Positions 40,948-52,559 of a DNA stretch of 64,000 bases are shown piece after piece (the first letter of the stretch is position 1; each line of letters begins with the position of its first letter). The stretch is from Geopseudomonas aromaticivorans (GTDB lineage: Bacteria > Pseudomonadota > Gammaproteobacteria > Pseudomonadales > Pseudomonadaceae): contig NZ_JAHRGL010000080.1 in the NCBI RefSeq assembly GCF_019097855.1, positions 138,198-202,197 of the forward strand, read 5' to 3'. The position numbers were made by a program, and so were the translations under genes. The notes beneath the pieces were generated by a model, which did no database searches, was not told where the DNA came from, and was given only the letters and a program-made list of their open reading frames with translations.

Positions 40948-42729
40948 GTGCCGGCCGCCTCGACAACTCATCAACCCGAAGCGGCACTTTTGCCGCCAAC
41001 GGGGAGCGCGCAGCCCTCGCTGCCGAGCGCACGGCCGGCTGCCGGTGCCAGCTGGCGTGAAGGCCCGCTCGCCTACGCGCTGATTCTCGGCCTCACCCTG
41101 AGCCTGATCGCTGCCTTGTGGGCCGGCGTGGCGCTCAAGGCCGAGCATGAGAAGGCCCATACCGAACAGGAACTCAAGCGCAACACCCTGAATCTGGCGC
41201 GCGCCTTCGAGGCCCACGCGGTACGCACCATCACCAGCGCCGACCAGACGCTACGCTTTCTCCAGCATCAGTACGCGCGGCACGGCACGCAGATCGACAT
41301 CCGCGGCTTCGTCCGCGACGGCCTGATCATCAGCAATATCTTCAATCAGCTGGGCATCATCGACGAGCACGGCATCTACATCCTGTCCAACATGGCCGAG
41401 CACAAGCGGATCGACCTTTCCGACCGCGAGCATTTTCGCGTCCATCGCGATCACCCTGGCGACCAACTGTGGGTGAGCAAGCCGGTGCTCGGCCGCGCAA
41501 CCGGCAAGTGGTCGATCCAGATGACCCGGCGCATCGACAAGCCGGATGGCAGCTTCGGCGGCGTGGCGGTGATCTCCATCGACCCGTTCTACTTCACCAG
41601 CCTGTACAACGACATGGAAATCGGCCACGACGGCATCATCACCATGGCCGGCTTCGACGGCATCGTGCGCGCCCGTCGTTCCGCCAGGGACACCGACCCG
41701 CTGGCGAGCATCGGCCGGGACATTTCCGAGTCGCCACTGTTCGACTTGCTGAAGACGCAGAACCAGGGGCACTACATCGCCCACAGCAAGATCGACGGCA
41801 TCGAGCGGATCCACAGCTTCCGCAAGCTCGAGGGCCTGCCGCTGGCGGTACTGGTCGGCGTGGGTCGCGAGGAAGGCATGGCCGACTATCTGCAACGACG
41901 CGAGCAGTACTTCCTGTTCGCCAGCCTGATGTCGGCGGTCATGCTGCTGTTCGGCCTGCTCGCCGTCAGCCTGCTGCAGCGCCAGCGCACGATCTCTGAT
42001 CGCCTGCGCGTCAGCCAGGCCAAAGCCGAGTCGGCCAACCGCCTCAAGTCCGAATTCCTGGCTTCGATGTCGCACGAACTGCGCACGCCGCTCAACGGCA
42101 TCATCGGCTACGCCGAATACCTGCAGGAAACCGGCGGCGACGCCAGCAGCCGCGAGTTCGCCGGCATCATCCACAAGAGCAGCCGGCATCTGCTGGAACT
42201 GGTCAACGACATCCTCGACCAGGCCAGCATCGAGGCCGGCAAGATGCAGCTGCACTTCGCCGAGGAAAACCTGTCCGCCCTCACCCGGGATGCCATCGAC
42301 ATGCAGTGGTCCTTCGCCGAGAGCAAGGGCCTGACCCTGGAGGCCCGCCTGCAACCCGGCCTGCCGACCACCCTGCGCTGCGACCGCACTCGCCTGCTGC
42401 AGGTGCTCAGCAACCTGTTGCACAATGCACTCAAGTTCACCAGTGCAGGCCATGTGTCCCTGCAGGTCTCGCAGACCGAGGGTTACCTGTGCTTCGCGGT
42501 CGAAGACTCCGGCCCCGGGATCGCCCTGGACCAGCAGGAAGTGATCTTCGAGCGCTTCCGCCAGATCGACACCTTCGTTACCCGCCAGCACGCCGGCACC
42601 GGCCTCGGGCTGGCCCTGTCACGCGAGCTGGTGACCATCATGGGCGGCAGCATCACCCTGCATTCAGCACCGGGCCTGGGCAGCACCTTCGAAGTACGCC
42701 TGCCGCTGCATTCTCTGGAGCACCGATGA
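40948..42729 (+). CDS. Membrane sensor histidine kinase with periplasmic PDC/dCACHE-like sensor
   Basis: A 593-residue kinase. TM near residues 42-62, a periplasmic sensor (about 65-325) with the PDC-like block FNQLGIIDEHGIYILSNM, second TM near 333-352, HisKA with H376 in SHELRTPLNGI, and an ATPase domain with NALKFT and GTGLGLALS. GTG at 40948 is the start, with GGAG 8 bases upstream. It has no receiver of its own; the stand-alone receiver encoded next (ATGA overlap) is its likely partner. The proline/alanine-rich first 35 residues are unusual. Confidence 0.93.
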   Translation: MPAASTTHQPEAALLPPTGSAQPSLPSARPAAGASWREGPLAYALILGLTLSLIAALWAGVALKAEHEKAHTEQELKRNTLNLARAFEAHAVRTITSADQTLRFLQHQYARHGTQIDIRGFVRDGLIISNIFNQLGIIDEHGIYILSNMAEHKRIDLSDREHFRVHRDHPGDQLWVSKPVLGRATGKWSIQMTRRIDKPDGSFGGVAVISIDPFYFTSLYNDMEIGHDGIITMAGFDGIVRARRSARDTDPLASIGRDISESPLFDLLKTQNQGHYIAHSKIDGIERIHSFRKLEGLPLAVLVGVGREEGMADYLQRREQYFLFASLMSAVMLLFGLLAVSLLQRQRTISDRLRVSQAKAESANRLKSEFLASMSHELRTPLNGIIGYAEYLQETGGDASSREFAGIIHKSSRHLLELVNDILDQASIEAGKMQLHFAEENLSALTRDAIDMQWSFAESKGLTLEARLQPGLPTTLRCDRTRLLQVLSNLLHNALKFTSAGHVSLQVSQTEGYLCFAVEDSGPGIALDQQEVIFERFRQIDTFVTRQHAGTGLGLALSRELVTIMGGSITLHSAPGLGSTFEVRLPLHSLEHR

Positions 42730-43085
42730 AAGTCCTGCTGGTCGACGACACCGCCTTCAACCGCACCCTGCCCCGAGTCCTGCTGCAGCGCTATGGCTGC
42801 AGCGTGGCCGAGTGCGACAACGGCGCAGATGCCCTGCTGATGGCCAGCAGCGGCGAATTCGACTGCGTGTTGCTCGACATCATGATGCCATCCATGTCCG
42901 GTACCGAAGTATGCCAGCGCCTGCGCAGCGACCCGACCCTCAGCGGGCTGCGCATCATTGCTTATACCGCCCACGCTCTGCCGGCGGAAATCCAGGAAAT
43001 CATGGCCGCCGGCTTCGACGATATCCTGGTCAAGCCGATCGACATCAAGACCTTGCTGGCCAAGGTGGGCATCGATCCGGATTGA
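42726..43085 (+). CDS. Stand-alone receiver-domain response regulator
   Basis: A 119-residue CheY-like protein with no output domain: acidic pocket D7-D8, phospho-acceptor D51 in LLDIMMPSMSG, switch T81 and K103 (LVKPID). ATG at 42726 overlaps the stop of the upstream kinase. It ends the four-gene operon. It may pass phosphate between the two kinases, act as a phosphate sink, or bind another protein. The HPt domain at the end of the first kinase is a possible recipient. Confidence 0.93.
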   Translation: MKVLLVDDTAFNRTLPRVLLQRYGCSVAECDNGADALLMASSGEFDCVLLDIMMPSMSGTEVCQRLRSDPTLSGLRIIAYTAHALPAEIQEIMAAGFDDILVKPIDIKTLLAKVGIDPD

Positions 43086-43228
43086 TTCACCCCGCTGGCC
43101 GGTCGTGGGGATCGACAGGCGCGCCCGCCGGGTTGCAACCGATTCGATCCCGGCCAGCTAGGTGCCGACTCTGCTCGCCGCCCCGTTCAGCTGGCGCGCG
43201 TGCCGCCGCGCTCAACAACCACTGGACG

Positions 43229-45373
43229 CTAGAACTCGAGCTGAGCGCTGAAGTACACCTGCCGGCGGTCGTCGTAGAGGTTTTCCCGCCAGGTCAGGGC
43301 TTCGTCATCCAACCGCTGTTGCAGGACACCTGCCAGTTCGAGTTCGGTCGCACCCAGACGGAGGCGTTTGGCCAGGCGCAGGTCGAGCCGTTCGAAACGG
43401 CGCTCGTTGAGCAGGTCGGCCCCGTAATAGAACAGGCTGCTCGACCAGCCATGCCCCCAGTCGCGCAACCAGCCTGCGGAGCCGCTGTAGCGGGCGGTCA
43501 GCCGACGATCGATTTTGGCCGTGGCGGCGAAATCGACGTAGGCATAGGTCAGTCGCAGGCGGTCGGCACGGTCGATTTGCCAGTCGATCTCGGTTTCCGC
43601 GCCTCGGAACCACATCTGGTTGTCGTTACTCGGCCGGAATTCGGTGATGTCCAGAGGCTCACTGATCATCTGGTGGATTTCTTCGTGGAACAACCGGACG
43701 TCGATGCGCAGGCCGAAGTCGAACTGACCGTTGTAGCCGACCTCCCGCGACCGCATGATTTCCTGGTCGAGGTTCTTCGGCCCGTTGGCATAGGCATAGT
43801 AGTAGACCGAGTCGCGGCCCGCGGAGTCGCCGGAGAGGTTCTCCATGCGGTAGCGCCACTGCACCCGGTCCTCGAACATGTCCGGAGAGCGCACAGCCTC
43901 CGAGTAGACCAAGCGCAGACCGTGCCGCGGAGTGATCAGATAGTTGAGCGCCACGCGCGGCGTCAGCGAGTCGCCGCTGAACTTGTCCTGTTCGTACATC
44001 GCGCCGCCCTGCAGCACGATGTGTTCGTTCAGGTACCACTCCAGATGTCCGAACAACCGCCAGATATCGTTGCTGAGGCTGCCGTCGAAGTAGGTTTCCG
44101 AACTGCTATGGTCACGACGGTAACTGGCTCCGCTGAGCACACGCAGGTTGTCCGTAAGGCTCAGCGTATCCTGAACCTCCAGGTCGAAGCGGGTTTCGTC
44201 GATGTTGGTGTTGATATCGCCGCACACCGGAGCGCGGAGTGCAGCGCCGTCAGGCCCGGTGTAGTTGTCGCGGATGACTTTGGCCAGAGCCTGTTCCTGG
44301 CCCTTAAGCAAGGTCTCAACGGCATCGCCTCGGCGTTTTCTGAGCAGGCGTGCCAGCGTATCCAGGCTGTCCGGGTTCAGGGCAAACAGCTGCCCCACCT
44401 CGGGAGTGAAGGACAGGGCGAGGTCGCAGGCACGCCACTCCTGGCGCCGTTCCCAGCGCTGCACATGGGATTGCACCTGGACATTGTGATCGGCGCTGGC
44501 ATCGAAGCTCCAGCGCACGGAGCCGGCATAGTCACGGGCCACCACATCCTTGTCGGTATCGCCACGACCGACGACATTGGCGATCAGGGCTTCTTCATCG
44601 GAGTAATAGTTGCGCTGGTTGCTGCCTTCCTTGGCCGCCACTTGCCAGTCCAGGCTCTGCTCGTCGTTCAGGACATGACTGGCGCTGAGCTGAAAGCGCG
44701 TGCTACGCCGACTGTCGCGGTATTTCTCGCCCTCGTCGGTATGGCTGAAACCATTGTCCTCCTGCCCTGAGAGCGACAGGCGAAAATCACCGCTGCCGGC
44801 GCGAAAGCCTTCGCTGGCGTACCAGTCGACAACGCCACGCTCGCCGCGGGTGTATTTCAGGCGGGTGCCATGGCTATCCGCTGGACGGCGAGTGGTGATG
44901 CTGATGACGCCGGCCAAGGCATTGGCGCCGTAGCTGACGGTGTTCGGTCCCCGAAACACCTCGATACGCTCGATGTCTTCGATGGCCAGAGGCAGGTCGG
45001 TCCAGTCCACGGTAGCCAGGCCAGGCCGGTAGACCGAGCGGCCATCGACCAGCACCTGCAGGCGGCGGGCCTCGCTGACGCGGCCGCCATGATAGTTGAC
45101 CGTGCTCAGGTTGCCCTTGGTGTAGCCGACCATCATCCCCGGCACCAGACGCATCAACTCCGGAATGTCGCGCGCGCCGGTGGCCTCGATCAGCTGCCGA
45201 TCGAGCACCGTAATGCTGCCCGGCACCGCCGCCGGGGATTGCTGGAGCCGCGTAGCGGTGAGCACCACGGGCAGCTCTTCGCCGTCAAGAAACAGGTCGG
45301 CGGCCAGCCCGGCAGGGCTGGATAGCAGGCAAGGCAACAGGGTCGGCAGAGCGAAACGGCGGGCAATAGACAC
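43229..45373 (-). CDS. TonB-dependent outer-membrane receptor
   Basis: About 714 residues. Signal peptide, then a plug domain (VLTATRLQQSPAAVPGSITV, IERIEVFRGPNTVSYGANAL) and a 22-strand-type barrel ending AQLEF, the outer-membrane signature. The start is not an ATG: GTG at 45373 gives a compact signal peptide; TTG at 45397 would add eight residues. No clear TonB-box assignment or substrate; two-cysteine loop regions suggest extracellular disulfides. It converges on the signalling operon with 143 bases between. No Fur box or receptor-linked sigma factor is visible near it, so siderophore specificity cannot be claimed. Confidence 0.9.
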   Translation of the reverse strand: MSIARRFALPTLLPCLLSSPAGLAADLFLDGEELPVVLTATRLQQSPAAVPGSITVLDRQLIEATGARDIPELMRLVPGMMVGYTKGNLSTVNYHGGRVSEARRLQVLVDGRSVYRPGLATVDWTDLPLAIEDIERIEVFRGPNTVSYGANALAGVISITTRRPADSHGTRLKYTRGERGVVDWYASEGFRAGSGDFRLSLSGQEDNGFSHTDEGEKYRDSRRSTRFQLSASHVLNDEQSLDWQVAAKEGSNQRNYYSDEEALIANVVGRGDTDKDVVARDYAGSVRWSFDASADHNVQVQSHVQRWERRQEWRACDLALSFTPEVGQLFALNPDSLDTLARLLRKRRGDAVETLLKGQEQALAKVIRDNYTGPDGAALRAPVCGDINTNIDETRFDLEVQDTLSLTDNLRVLSGASYRRDHSSSETYFDGSLSNDIWRLFGHLEWYLNEHIVLQGGAMYEQDKFSGDSLTPRVALNYLITPRHGLRLVYSEAVRSPDMFEDRVQWRYRMENLSGDSAGRDSVYYYAYANGPKNLDQEIMRSREVGYNGQFDFGLRIDVRLFHEEIHQMISEPLDITEFRPSNDNQMWFRGAETEIDWQIDRADRLRLTYAYVDFAATAKIDRRLTARYSGSAGWLRDWGHGWSSSLFYYGADLLNERRFERLDLRLAKRLRLGATELELAGVLQQRLDDEALTWRENLYDDRRQVYFSAQLEF

Positions 45374-45562
45374 TGGCAATCTTCGCGAGCAGGACAAATT
45401 CGCGGGATTCTAGCCTAGTGCCCAGCCTTAGTCTGTGACGAGAAAGCGTTCAACCAAGACAATCGTTAACCGCTTAAACCGGATTCGGCGAGCAATAACG
45501 GCCATTTACCTGAAGCACCTGCCATCGGGTCAGCAACCGGAGAAGAAGCAAGCACCAGAAAC

Positions 45563-45591
45563 GACAAAGCCCCGGGGTCCGGGGCTTTGTC
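45563..45591. terminator. Hairpin terminator after tRNA-Ser
   Basis: A perfect 13-base inverted repeat (GACAAAGCCCCGG) with a 3-base loop, 10 bases from the 3' end of tRNA-Ser. On the minus strand it is followed by GTTTCT. It lies between tRNA-Ser and the TonB receptor start and probably ends the tRNA transcript. Confidence 0.8.
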
Positions 45592-45600
45592 GCATATAGA

Positions 45601-45688
45601 TGGCGGAAGCGTAGAGATTCGAACTCTAGGATAGTTGCCCATCGGCGGTTTTCAAGACCGCTGCCTTAAACCACTCGGCCACGCTTCC
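45601..45688 (-). tRNA. tRNA-Ser (TGA)
   Basis: An 88-base class II tRNA with encoded CCA. Acceptor GGAAGCG pairs with CGCTTCC, anticodon loop CTTGAAA gives TGA, a long variable arm follows, and the T-loop is GAGTTCGAATCTC. It lies next to yccA as in other pseudomonads. Confidence 0.97.
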
Positions 45689-45871
45689 AAATTTTACATG
45701 CCGAGCCTTTCAATGCCCGGACTTAGACGACCTACCACTACCTGCGCAGATGCGGCGGCAATACTACCCGATAGAAATAGCCTGTCAAACTCTGGTTGCC
45801 CGTCCGCCACGGCAGCTTTGCTATGCTTCGAGCATTCTCGCAACAGACCACGATTTCCAGGAGGAACACCC

Positions 45872-46540
45872 ATGCGCGAACAACCCTATGCCCTACAGAA
45901 CTCGCAGGTTGCCGAGCAGGAGAGCAGCAAGGTCCTGCGCAACACCTATGCCCTGCTGGCGCTGACCCTCGGTTTCAGCGGCCTGGTGGCTTTCGCCGCG
46001 CAGCAGGCCGGCGTGCCGCATCCGGGCTTCCTGATCACCCTGGTCGGCTTCTACGGCCTGTTCTTCCTCACCACCAAGCTGCGCGATTCCGGCTGGGGCC
46101 TGCTCAGCACCTTCGCGCTGACCGGCTTCATGGGCTACACGCTCGGCCCGATCCTCAACCGCTACCTGGGCATGAGCAACGGTGCCGACCTGATCGTGAG
46201 CGCCTTCACCATGACCGCCATCGTGTTCGGTGGCCTGTCCGCCTACGTGCTGACCACCCGCAAGAACATGAGCTTCCTGTCGGGCTTCATCACCGTCGGC
46301 TTCTTCGTGCTGCTCGGCGCCACGCTGGCGGCCTGGCTGTTCGAGATCAGCGGCCTGCAACTGGCGATCAGCGCCGGCTTCGTGCTGTTCTCCTCGGCGG
46401 CGATCCTCTGGCAGACCAGCGAGATCATCCACGGCGGCGAACGCAACTACATCATGGCTACCATCAGCCTGTACGTGTCGATCTACAACCTGTTCCTCAG
46501 CCTGCTGCAGATCTTCGGCATCATGGGCCGCGACGACTGA
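45872..46540 (+). CDS. yccA: Bax inhibitor-1/YccA family inner-membrane protein
   Basis: A 222-residue protein with seven hydrophobic segments and the BI-1/YccA pattern: NTYALLALTLGFSG at the start, LSSFALTGFMGYTLGP-like block, and the C-terminal GERNYIMATISLYVSIYNLFLSLLQIFG. YccA-type proteins interact with the FtsH protease. ATG at 45872 has a strong AGGAGG site 9 bases upstream. It is upstream of the tus operon but separated from it by a terminator. Confidence 0.94.
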   Translation: MREQPYALQNSQVAEQESSKVLRNTYALLALTLGFSGLVAFAAQQAGVPHPGFLITLVGFYGLFFLTTKLRDSGWGLLSTFALTGFMGYTLGPILNRYLGMSNGADLIVSAFTMTAIVFGGLSAYVLTTRKNMSFLSGFITVGFFVLLGATLAAWLFEISGLQLAISAGFVLFSSAAILWQTSEIIHGGERNYIMATISLYVSIYNLFLSLLQIFGIMGRDD

Positions 46541-46561
46541 TCCCAATCCGAGCCGTCCCCG

Positions 46562-46590
46562 GAGCCCGCCACTTTGGCGGGCTCTTTCGT
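46562..46590 (+). terminator. Intrinsic terminator after yccA
   Basis: GAGCCCGCCA pairs with TGGCGGGCTC around a CTT loop, followed by TTTCGTTT, 22 bases after the yccA stop. Confidence 0.85.
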
Positions 46591-46631
46591 TTGCGTTTAT
46601 CATGGGCGGCATTCTGCCCAGGCTTTCCCAG

Positions 46632-47024
46632 ATGAAATTCGCCATCGCCCTGTTCGCTCCACCCCACGCGCCCTCCAGTCGCCGCGCCCTGCGTTTTGCC
46701 GAGGCCGCGCTCGCCGGGGGCCATGAGATCGTGCGCCTGTTTTTCTATCAGGACAGCGTACACCTCGCATCCTCGCTGACGGTCAGCGCCCAGGACGAGC
46801 TGGACCTGCCGGCGGCCTGGCGCACCTTCGTCAGCGAGCACCGGCTGGATGGCGTGGTGTGCATCGCCGCCGCCCTGCGCCGCGGCGTGCTGAACGACGA
46901 GGAAGCGCAGCGCTACGCCCGCGCCAGCCATAACCTGGAGGCGCCCTGGGAACTGTCCGGCCTCGGCCAGCTGCACGAGGCGGCCCAGGAAGCCGACCGC
47001 CTGATCTGCTTCGGAGGCGACTGA
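46632..47024 (+). CDS. tusD: Sulfurtransferase complex subunit TusD
   Basis: A 130-residue DsrE-family protein of the TusBCD hexamer that relays persulfide from TusA to TusE for 2-thiouridine in tRNA wobble positions. The DsrE core MKFAIALFAPP and RALRFAEAALAGGHEIVRLFFYQDSV is clear, with the conserved cysteine in GVVCIAAALRRG. ATG at 46632 gives the natural start; the earlier in-frame ATG at 46602 lies close to the yccA terminator. It is followed by tusC after one base. Confidence 0.95.
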   Translation: MKFAIALFAPPHAPSSRRALRFAEAALAGGHEIVRLFFYQDSVHLASSLTVSAQDELDLPAAWRTFVSEHRLDGVVCIAAALRRGVLNDEEAQRYARASHNLEAPWELSGLGQLHEAAQEADRLICFGGD

Positions 47025-47025
47025 G

Positions 47026-47385
47026 ATGGCCAAATCCCTGCTGCTGATCTGCCGCCGTTCGCCGTGGAGCGGTCCGGGCGCCCGCGAGGCACTGGACATC
47101 GCCCTGGCTGGCGGTGCCTTCGACCTGCCGATCAGCCTGCTGTTTCTCGATGACGGCGTGTTCCAGCTGCAGCCCCGCCAGCAGCCGGCCGCCGTGCAGC
47201 AGAAGGACCTCACCGCCAACCTGCAGGCGCTGCCGCTGTTCGGCGTCGAGGCGCTGTACGTCGCCCGCGCCGACCTGGATCGCCGCGGCCTGAGCGCCGA
47301 GCACCTGACCCTGCCGGTTACGCCGGTGGAAGATGCGGCGCTGGCCGCCCTGCTCAACCAACACGACCTGGTGATCACCCTCTGA
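47026..47385 (+). CDS. tusC: Sulfurtransferase complex subunit TusC
   Basis: A 119-residue DsrF-type protein. SLLLICRRSPWSG and ALDIALAGGAFDLPISLLFLDDGVFQL are characteristic of TusC. It is a structural partner of TusB and TusD in the sulfur relay. One base separates it from tusD, and its stop overlaps the tusB start by one base. Confidence 0.95.
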   Translation: MAKSLLLICRRSPWSGPGAREALDIALAGGAFDLPISLLFLDDGVFQLQPRQQPAAVQQKDLTANLQALPLFGVEALYVARADLDRRGLSAEHLTLPVTPVEDAALAALLNQHDLVITL

Positions 47386-47684
47386 TGGCCACCCTGCACC
47401 TGCTTTCCCGCTCGCCATTCACCGATACCAGCGGTGCCAGCTGCCTGCGCCTGCTCGGCGCGGGCGACGGCGTGCTGCTCACCGGTGATGCGGTGTACGC
47501 CCTGCAACCTGGCTCGCGCCCGTTCGAGGTGCTGAGCGAGCTGCCGGCCGACCGACCGCTGTTCGCCCTGGCCGAGGATCTCGCCGCCCGGGGCCTGGCC
47601 GCTCCTGATTTCGTCCAAGCAGTGGACTACGTCGGCTTCGTCGACCTCACCCTGCGTTTCGAGCGGACCAACAGCTGGCTATGA
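47385..47684 (+). CDS. tusB: Sulfurtransferase complex subunit TusB
   Basis: A 99-residue DsrH-type protein beginning MATLHLLSRSPFTD with GDGVLLTGDAVYAL, the family signature. It completes the TusBCD complex. Overlaps tusC by one base and tusE by four (ATGA), so the operon is tightly coupled. Confidence 0.94.
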   Translation: MATLHLLSRSPFTDTSGASCLRLLGAGDGVLLTGDAVYALQPGSRPFEVLSELPADRPLFALAEDLAARGLAAPDFVQAVDYVGFVDLTLRFERTNSWL

Positions 47685-48016
47685 GCACGATCAACGTACA
47701 GGGCAAGGACATCGCCCTCGACAAGGATGGCTACCTGCTCGAACTCGACGACTGGAGCCCGGCGGTGGCCGAGGCGTTGGCCGCCCGCGAGCAGATGGTG
47801 CTGGGCGCCGCACACTGGGAAATCCTCGAGCTGCTGCGGCGCTTCTACGCCGAGTTCCAGCTGTCGCCGGCCACCCGCCCGCTGATCCGCTACACCGCGC
47901 AGCAGCTCGGCCCGGAAAAAGGCAACAGCCTGCACCTGAACAAACTGTTCCATGGCACCCCCGCCAAACTGGCCGCCAAACTGGCCGGACTGCCCAAACC
48001 GACCAATTGCATATGA
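47681..48016 (+). CDS. tusE: Sulfur relay protein TusE/DsrC family
   Basis: A 111-residue DsrC-like protein with DKDGYLLELDDWSPAVAEALAA at the N-terminus and KLFHGTPAKLAAKLAGLPKPTNCI at the end. The penultimate cysteine is the residue that accepts persulfide from TusD and passes it to MnmA. The second cysteine of true DsrC (sulfite reductase partner) is absent, which fits TusE. It overlaps ybiB by four bases. Confidence 0.95.
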   Translation: MSTINVQGKDIALDKDGYLLELDDWSPAVAEALAAREQMVLGAAHWEILELLRRFYAEFQLSPATRPLIRYTAQQLGPEKGNSLHLNKLFHGTPAKLAAKLAGLPKPTNCI

Positions 48017-48999
48017 CGATCCCGACCCTGGTGACTCCCGCTGAACACCCGTTCGCCCAGTTCGTACGCATCCTCGGCAAGGGCAAGCGCGGTGCGCGCG
48101 GCCTGACGCGCGAGGAATCCCGCGAGGCCATGGGCATGCTGCTCGACGGCAAGGTCGAGGAGGTCCAGCTTGGCGCCTTCCTCATGCTGCTGCGCCACAA
48201 GGAGGAAAGCGCCGAAGAGCTGGCCGGGTTCACCGAGGCGGTGCGCGAGCGCCTGCCGGCCACCGGCATCCAGGTCGACCTGGACTGGCCGAGCTACGCC
48301 GGTAAGAAACGCCACCTGCCCTGGTACCTGCTAGCGGCCAAGGCCCTGGCCGCCAGCGGTGTGCGCATCCTGCTGCACGGCGGCGGCGCGCATACCGCCG
48401 GACGTCTGTACACGGAACAACTGCTGGAGCTGCTGGAGATCCCCTGCTGCGCCAACTGGGACGAAGTGGCCAAGGCCCTCGACCACAGCCATATCGCCTT
48501 CATCCCGCTGGACGCCTGGATGCCGCGCCTGCAGCACATGATCGATCTGCGCAACACCCTCGGCCTGCGCTCGCCGATCCACTCGCTGGCCCGTGTGCTC
48601 AATCCGCTGGGCGCGCGCTGCGTGCTGCAGAGCATCTTCCACCCCGGCTACCAGGCGACCCACCGCGACGCCGGCGTGCTGCTCGGCGATCACTCCATCG
48701 TGATCAAGGGCGATGGCGGCGAGATCGAGGTCAATCCCGACGTCGACACCCAGCTGTTCGGCGCCAGCGCCGGCCAGGCGTGGGACGAGGAATGGACCGC
48801 GCTGTCGGCGCAGCGGCACGTCAAGCCGGCCAGCCTCGACCCGACGCACCTGGCTGCCTTCTGGCGTGGCGAGGCGGACGATGCCTACGGCCAGTTGGCC
48901 GTAGTGGCGACCATGGCCCTGGCCCTGCGCGGCCTGGGTCTCGAGCGCGAGGCCGCCTTCGCCCGTGCGGGCGTGCTGTGGGAGCAACGACTGGGTTGA
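48013..48999 (+). CDS. ybiB: YbiB-type glycosyltransferase-fold protein
   Basis: A 328-residue protein with the anthranilate-phosphoribosyltransferase (TrpD) fold: LTREESREAMGMLLDG at the N-terminus, then RILLHGGGAHTAGR and LGLRSPIHSLARVLNPLGA. It lacks clear biosynthetic context; E. coli YbiB (TrpD2) binds nucleic acid and has no known transferase activity. ATG at 48013 overlaps the tusE stop (ATGA), so it is co-transcribed with the tus genes. Confidence 0.9.
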   Translation: MTIPTLVTPAEHPFAQFVRILGKGKRGARGLTREESREAMGMLLDGKVEEVQLGAFLMLLRHKEESAEELAGFTEAVRERLPATGIQVDLDWPSYAGKKRHLPWYLLAAKALAASGVRILLHGGGAHTAGRLYTEQLLELLEIPCCANWDEVAKALDHSHIAFIPLDAWMPRLQHMIDLRNTLGLRSPIHSLARVLNPLGARCVLQSIFHPGYQATHRDAGVLLGDHSIVIKGDGGEIEVNPDVDTQLFGASAGQAWDEEWTALSAQRHVKPASLDPTHLAAFWRGEADDAYGQLAVVATMALALRGLGLEREAAFARAGVLWEQRLG

Positions 49000-49057
49000 G
49001 CCGTCAGGGCTGGCTGCCGATCGGGAGCCAGCCGACGGCTTCCCGGTCTGACTCTTC

Positions 49058-51703
<2,646 letters not shown>

Positions 51704-51704
51704 G

Positions 51705-52388
51705 GTGCTGTTCTCCGATCCCCTGCAGGCTCCGGCGCAGAGCATCGCCTGCGCGCAGCGCGACTACCCGGAATGGCACCGCGGCCGCGCCCGCTATGGC
51801 GTATGGACCCTGCCGGTGGAATGTCCGCAGGTGCTGGCCCGAGTGGATCGGGCACAGCAGCATCTGGGCGACTGGCTGCATGCCGGCTACCGGCGCCAGG
51901 CGCATATCACCCTGTTCGTCTGCGGTTTCCCGGCCGGACAGGCGCAGTTCGACGACGACTTCCCGAGCGAACGCCTCGAGGCCCAGCTCACCGCCCTGCA
52001 GCGTTTGGACACAGGAGCATTCGAGCTGCAGATCGGCGGTCTGGACAGCTTTGCCAGCGCGCCCTTCCTGAGCGTGAGCGATCCTGCAGGCCGCCTGCAA
52101 ACCCTGCGGGCGACCCTGGCTGGACACAGCGCGGAGATCCGCCAGAGCCCCTACCACGCGCATCTCACCGTGGGCCTGTATGCCTGCAGCCTGCCAGGCC
52201 AGACGCTGCAGGCACGACTGGCCGCCTTTGCCGAAGACGAGCTGCTGCCACTGCCGGTAGGCGAGCTGCACTACAGCACGTATGCCGCTACCGAGTTGTT
52301 CGGTCCGCTGCACACCGAGCGGTGCCTCGACCTCCGGCGGTGGAGCTGGTCCCCAGACGGCCTGGCTGCTACGCCGACTACCGGTTGA
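51705..52388 (+). CDS. 2'-5' RNA ligase/2H phosphoesterase-like protein
   Basis: A 227-residue protein with the two H-x-T motifs of the 2H phosphoesterase fold (AHITLFVCGF and AHLTVGLYAC) spaced about 80 residues apart, as in LigT/ThpR proteins. Substrates of the family include 2'-5' linked or cyclic phosphodiesters of RNA and nucleotides. The GTG at 51705 follows the helicase stop by one base; a later start is possible because no good ribosome-binding site is visible, but translational coupling would explain this. Confidence 0.82.
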   Translation: MLFSDPLQAPAQSIACAQRDYPEWHRGRARYGVWTLPVECPQVLARVDRAQQHLGDWLHAGYRRQAHITLFVCGFPAGQAQFDDDFPSERLEAQLTALQRLDTGAFELQIGGLDSFASAPFLSVSDPAGRLQTLRATLAGHSAEIRQSPYHAHLTVGLYACSLPGQTLQARLAAFAEDELLPLPVGELHYSTYAATELFGPLHTERCLDLRRWSWSPDGLAATPTTG

Positions 52389-52559
52389 ATGACTCGTCAT
52401 TGGCAGCTGCTTCGCCATACTCCTCGCCGGGACGCTATCATCCGCCCCGAACTTGCCACGCAGCAGACTCATGCCGGCCCGCAGACCAGTCTAAATCGGC
52501 TGGCGATCTCCCTTTGCCGGCCGCCGAGCTCCGGCAAGAAATCAGGATAGGAAATCTTC

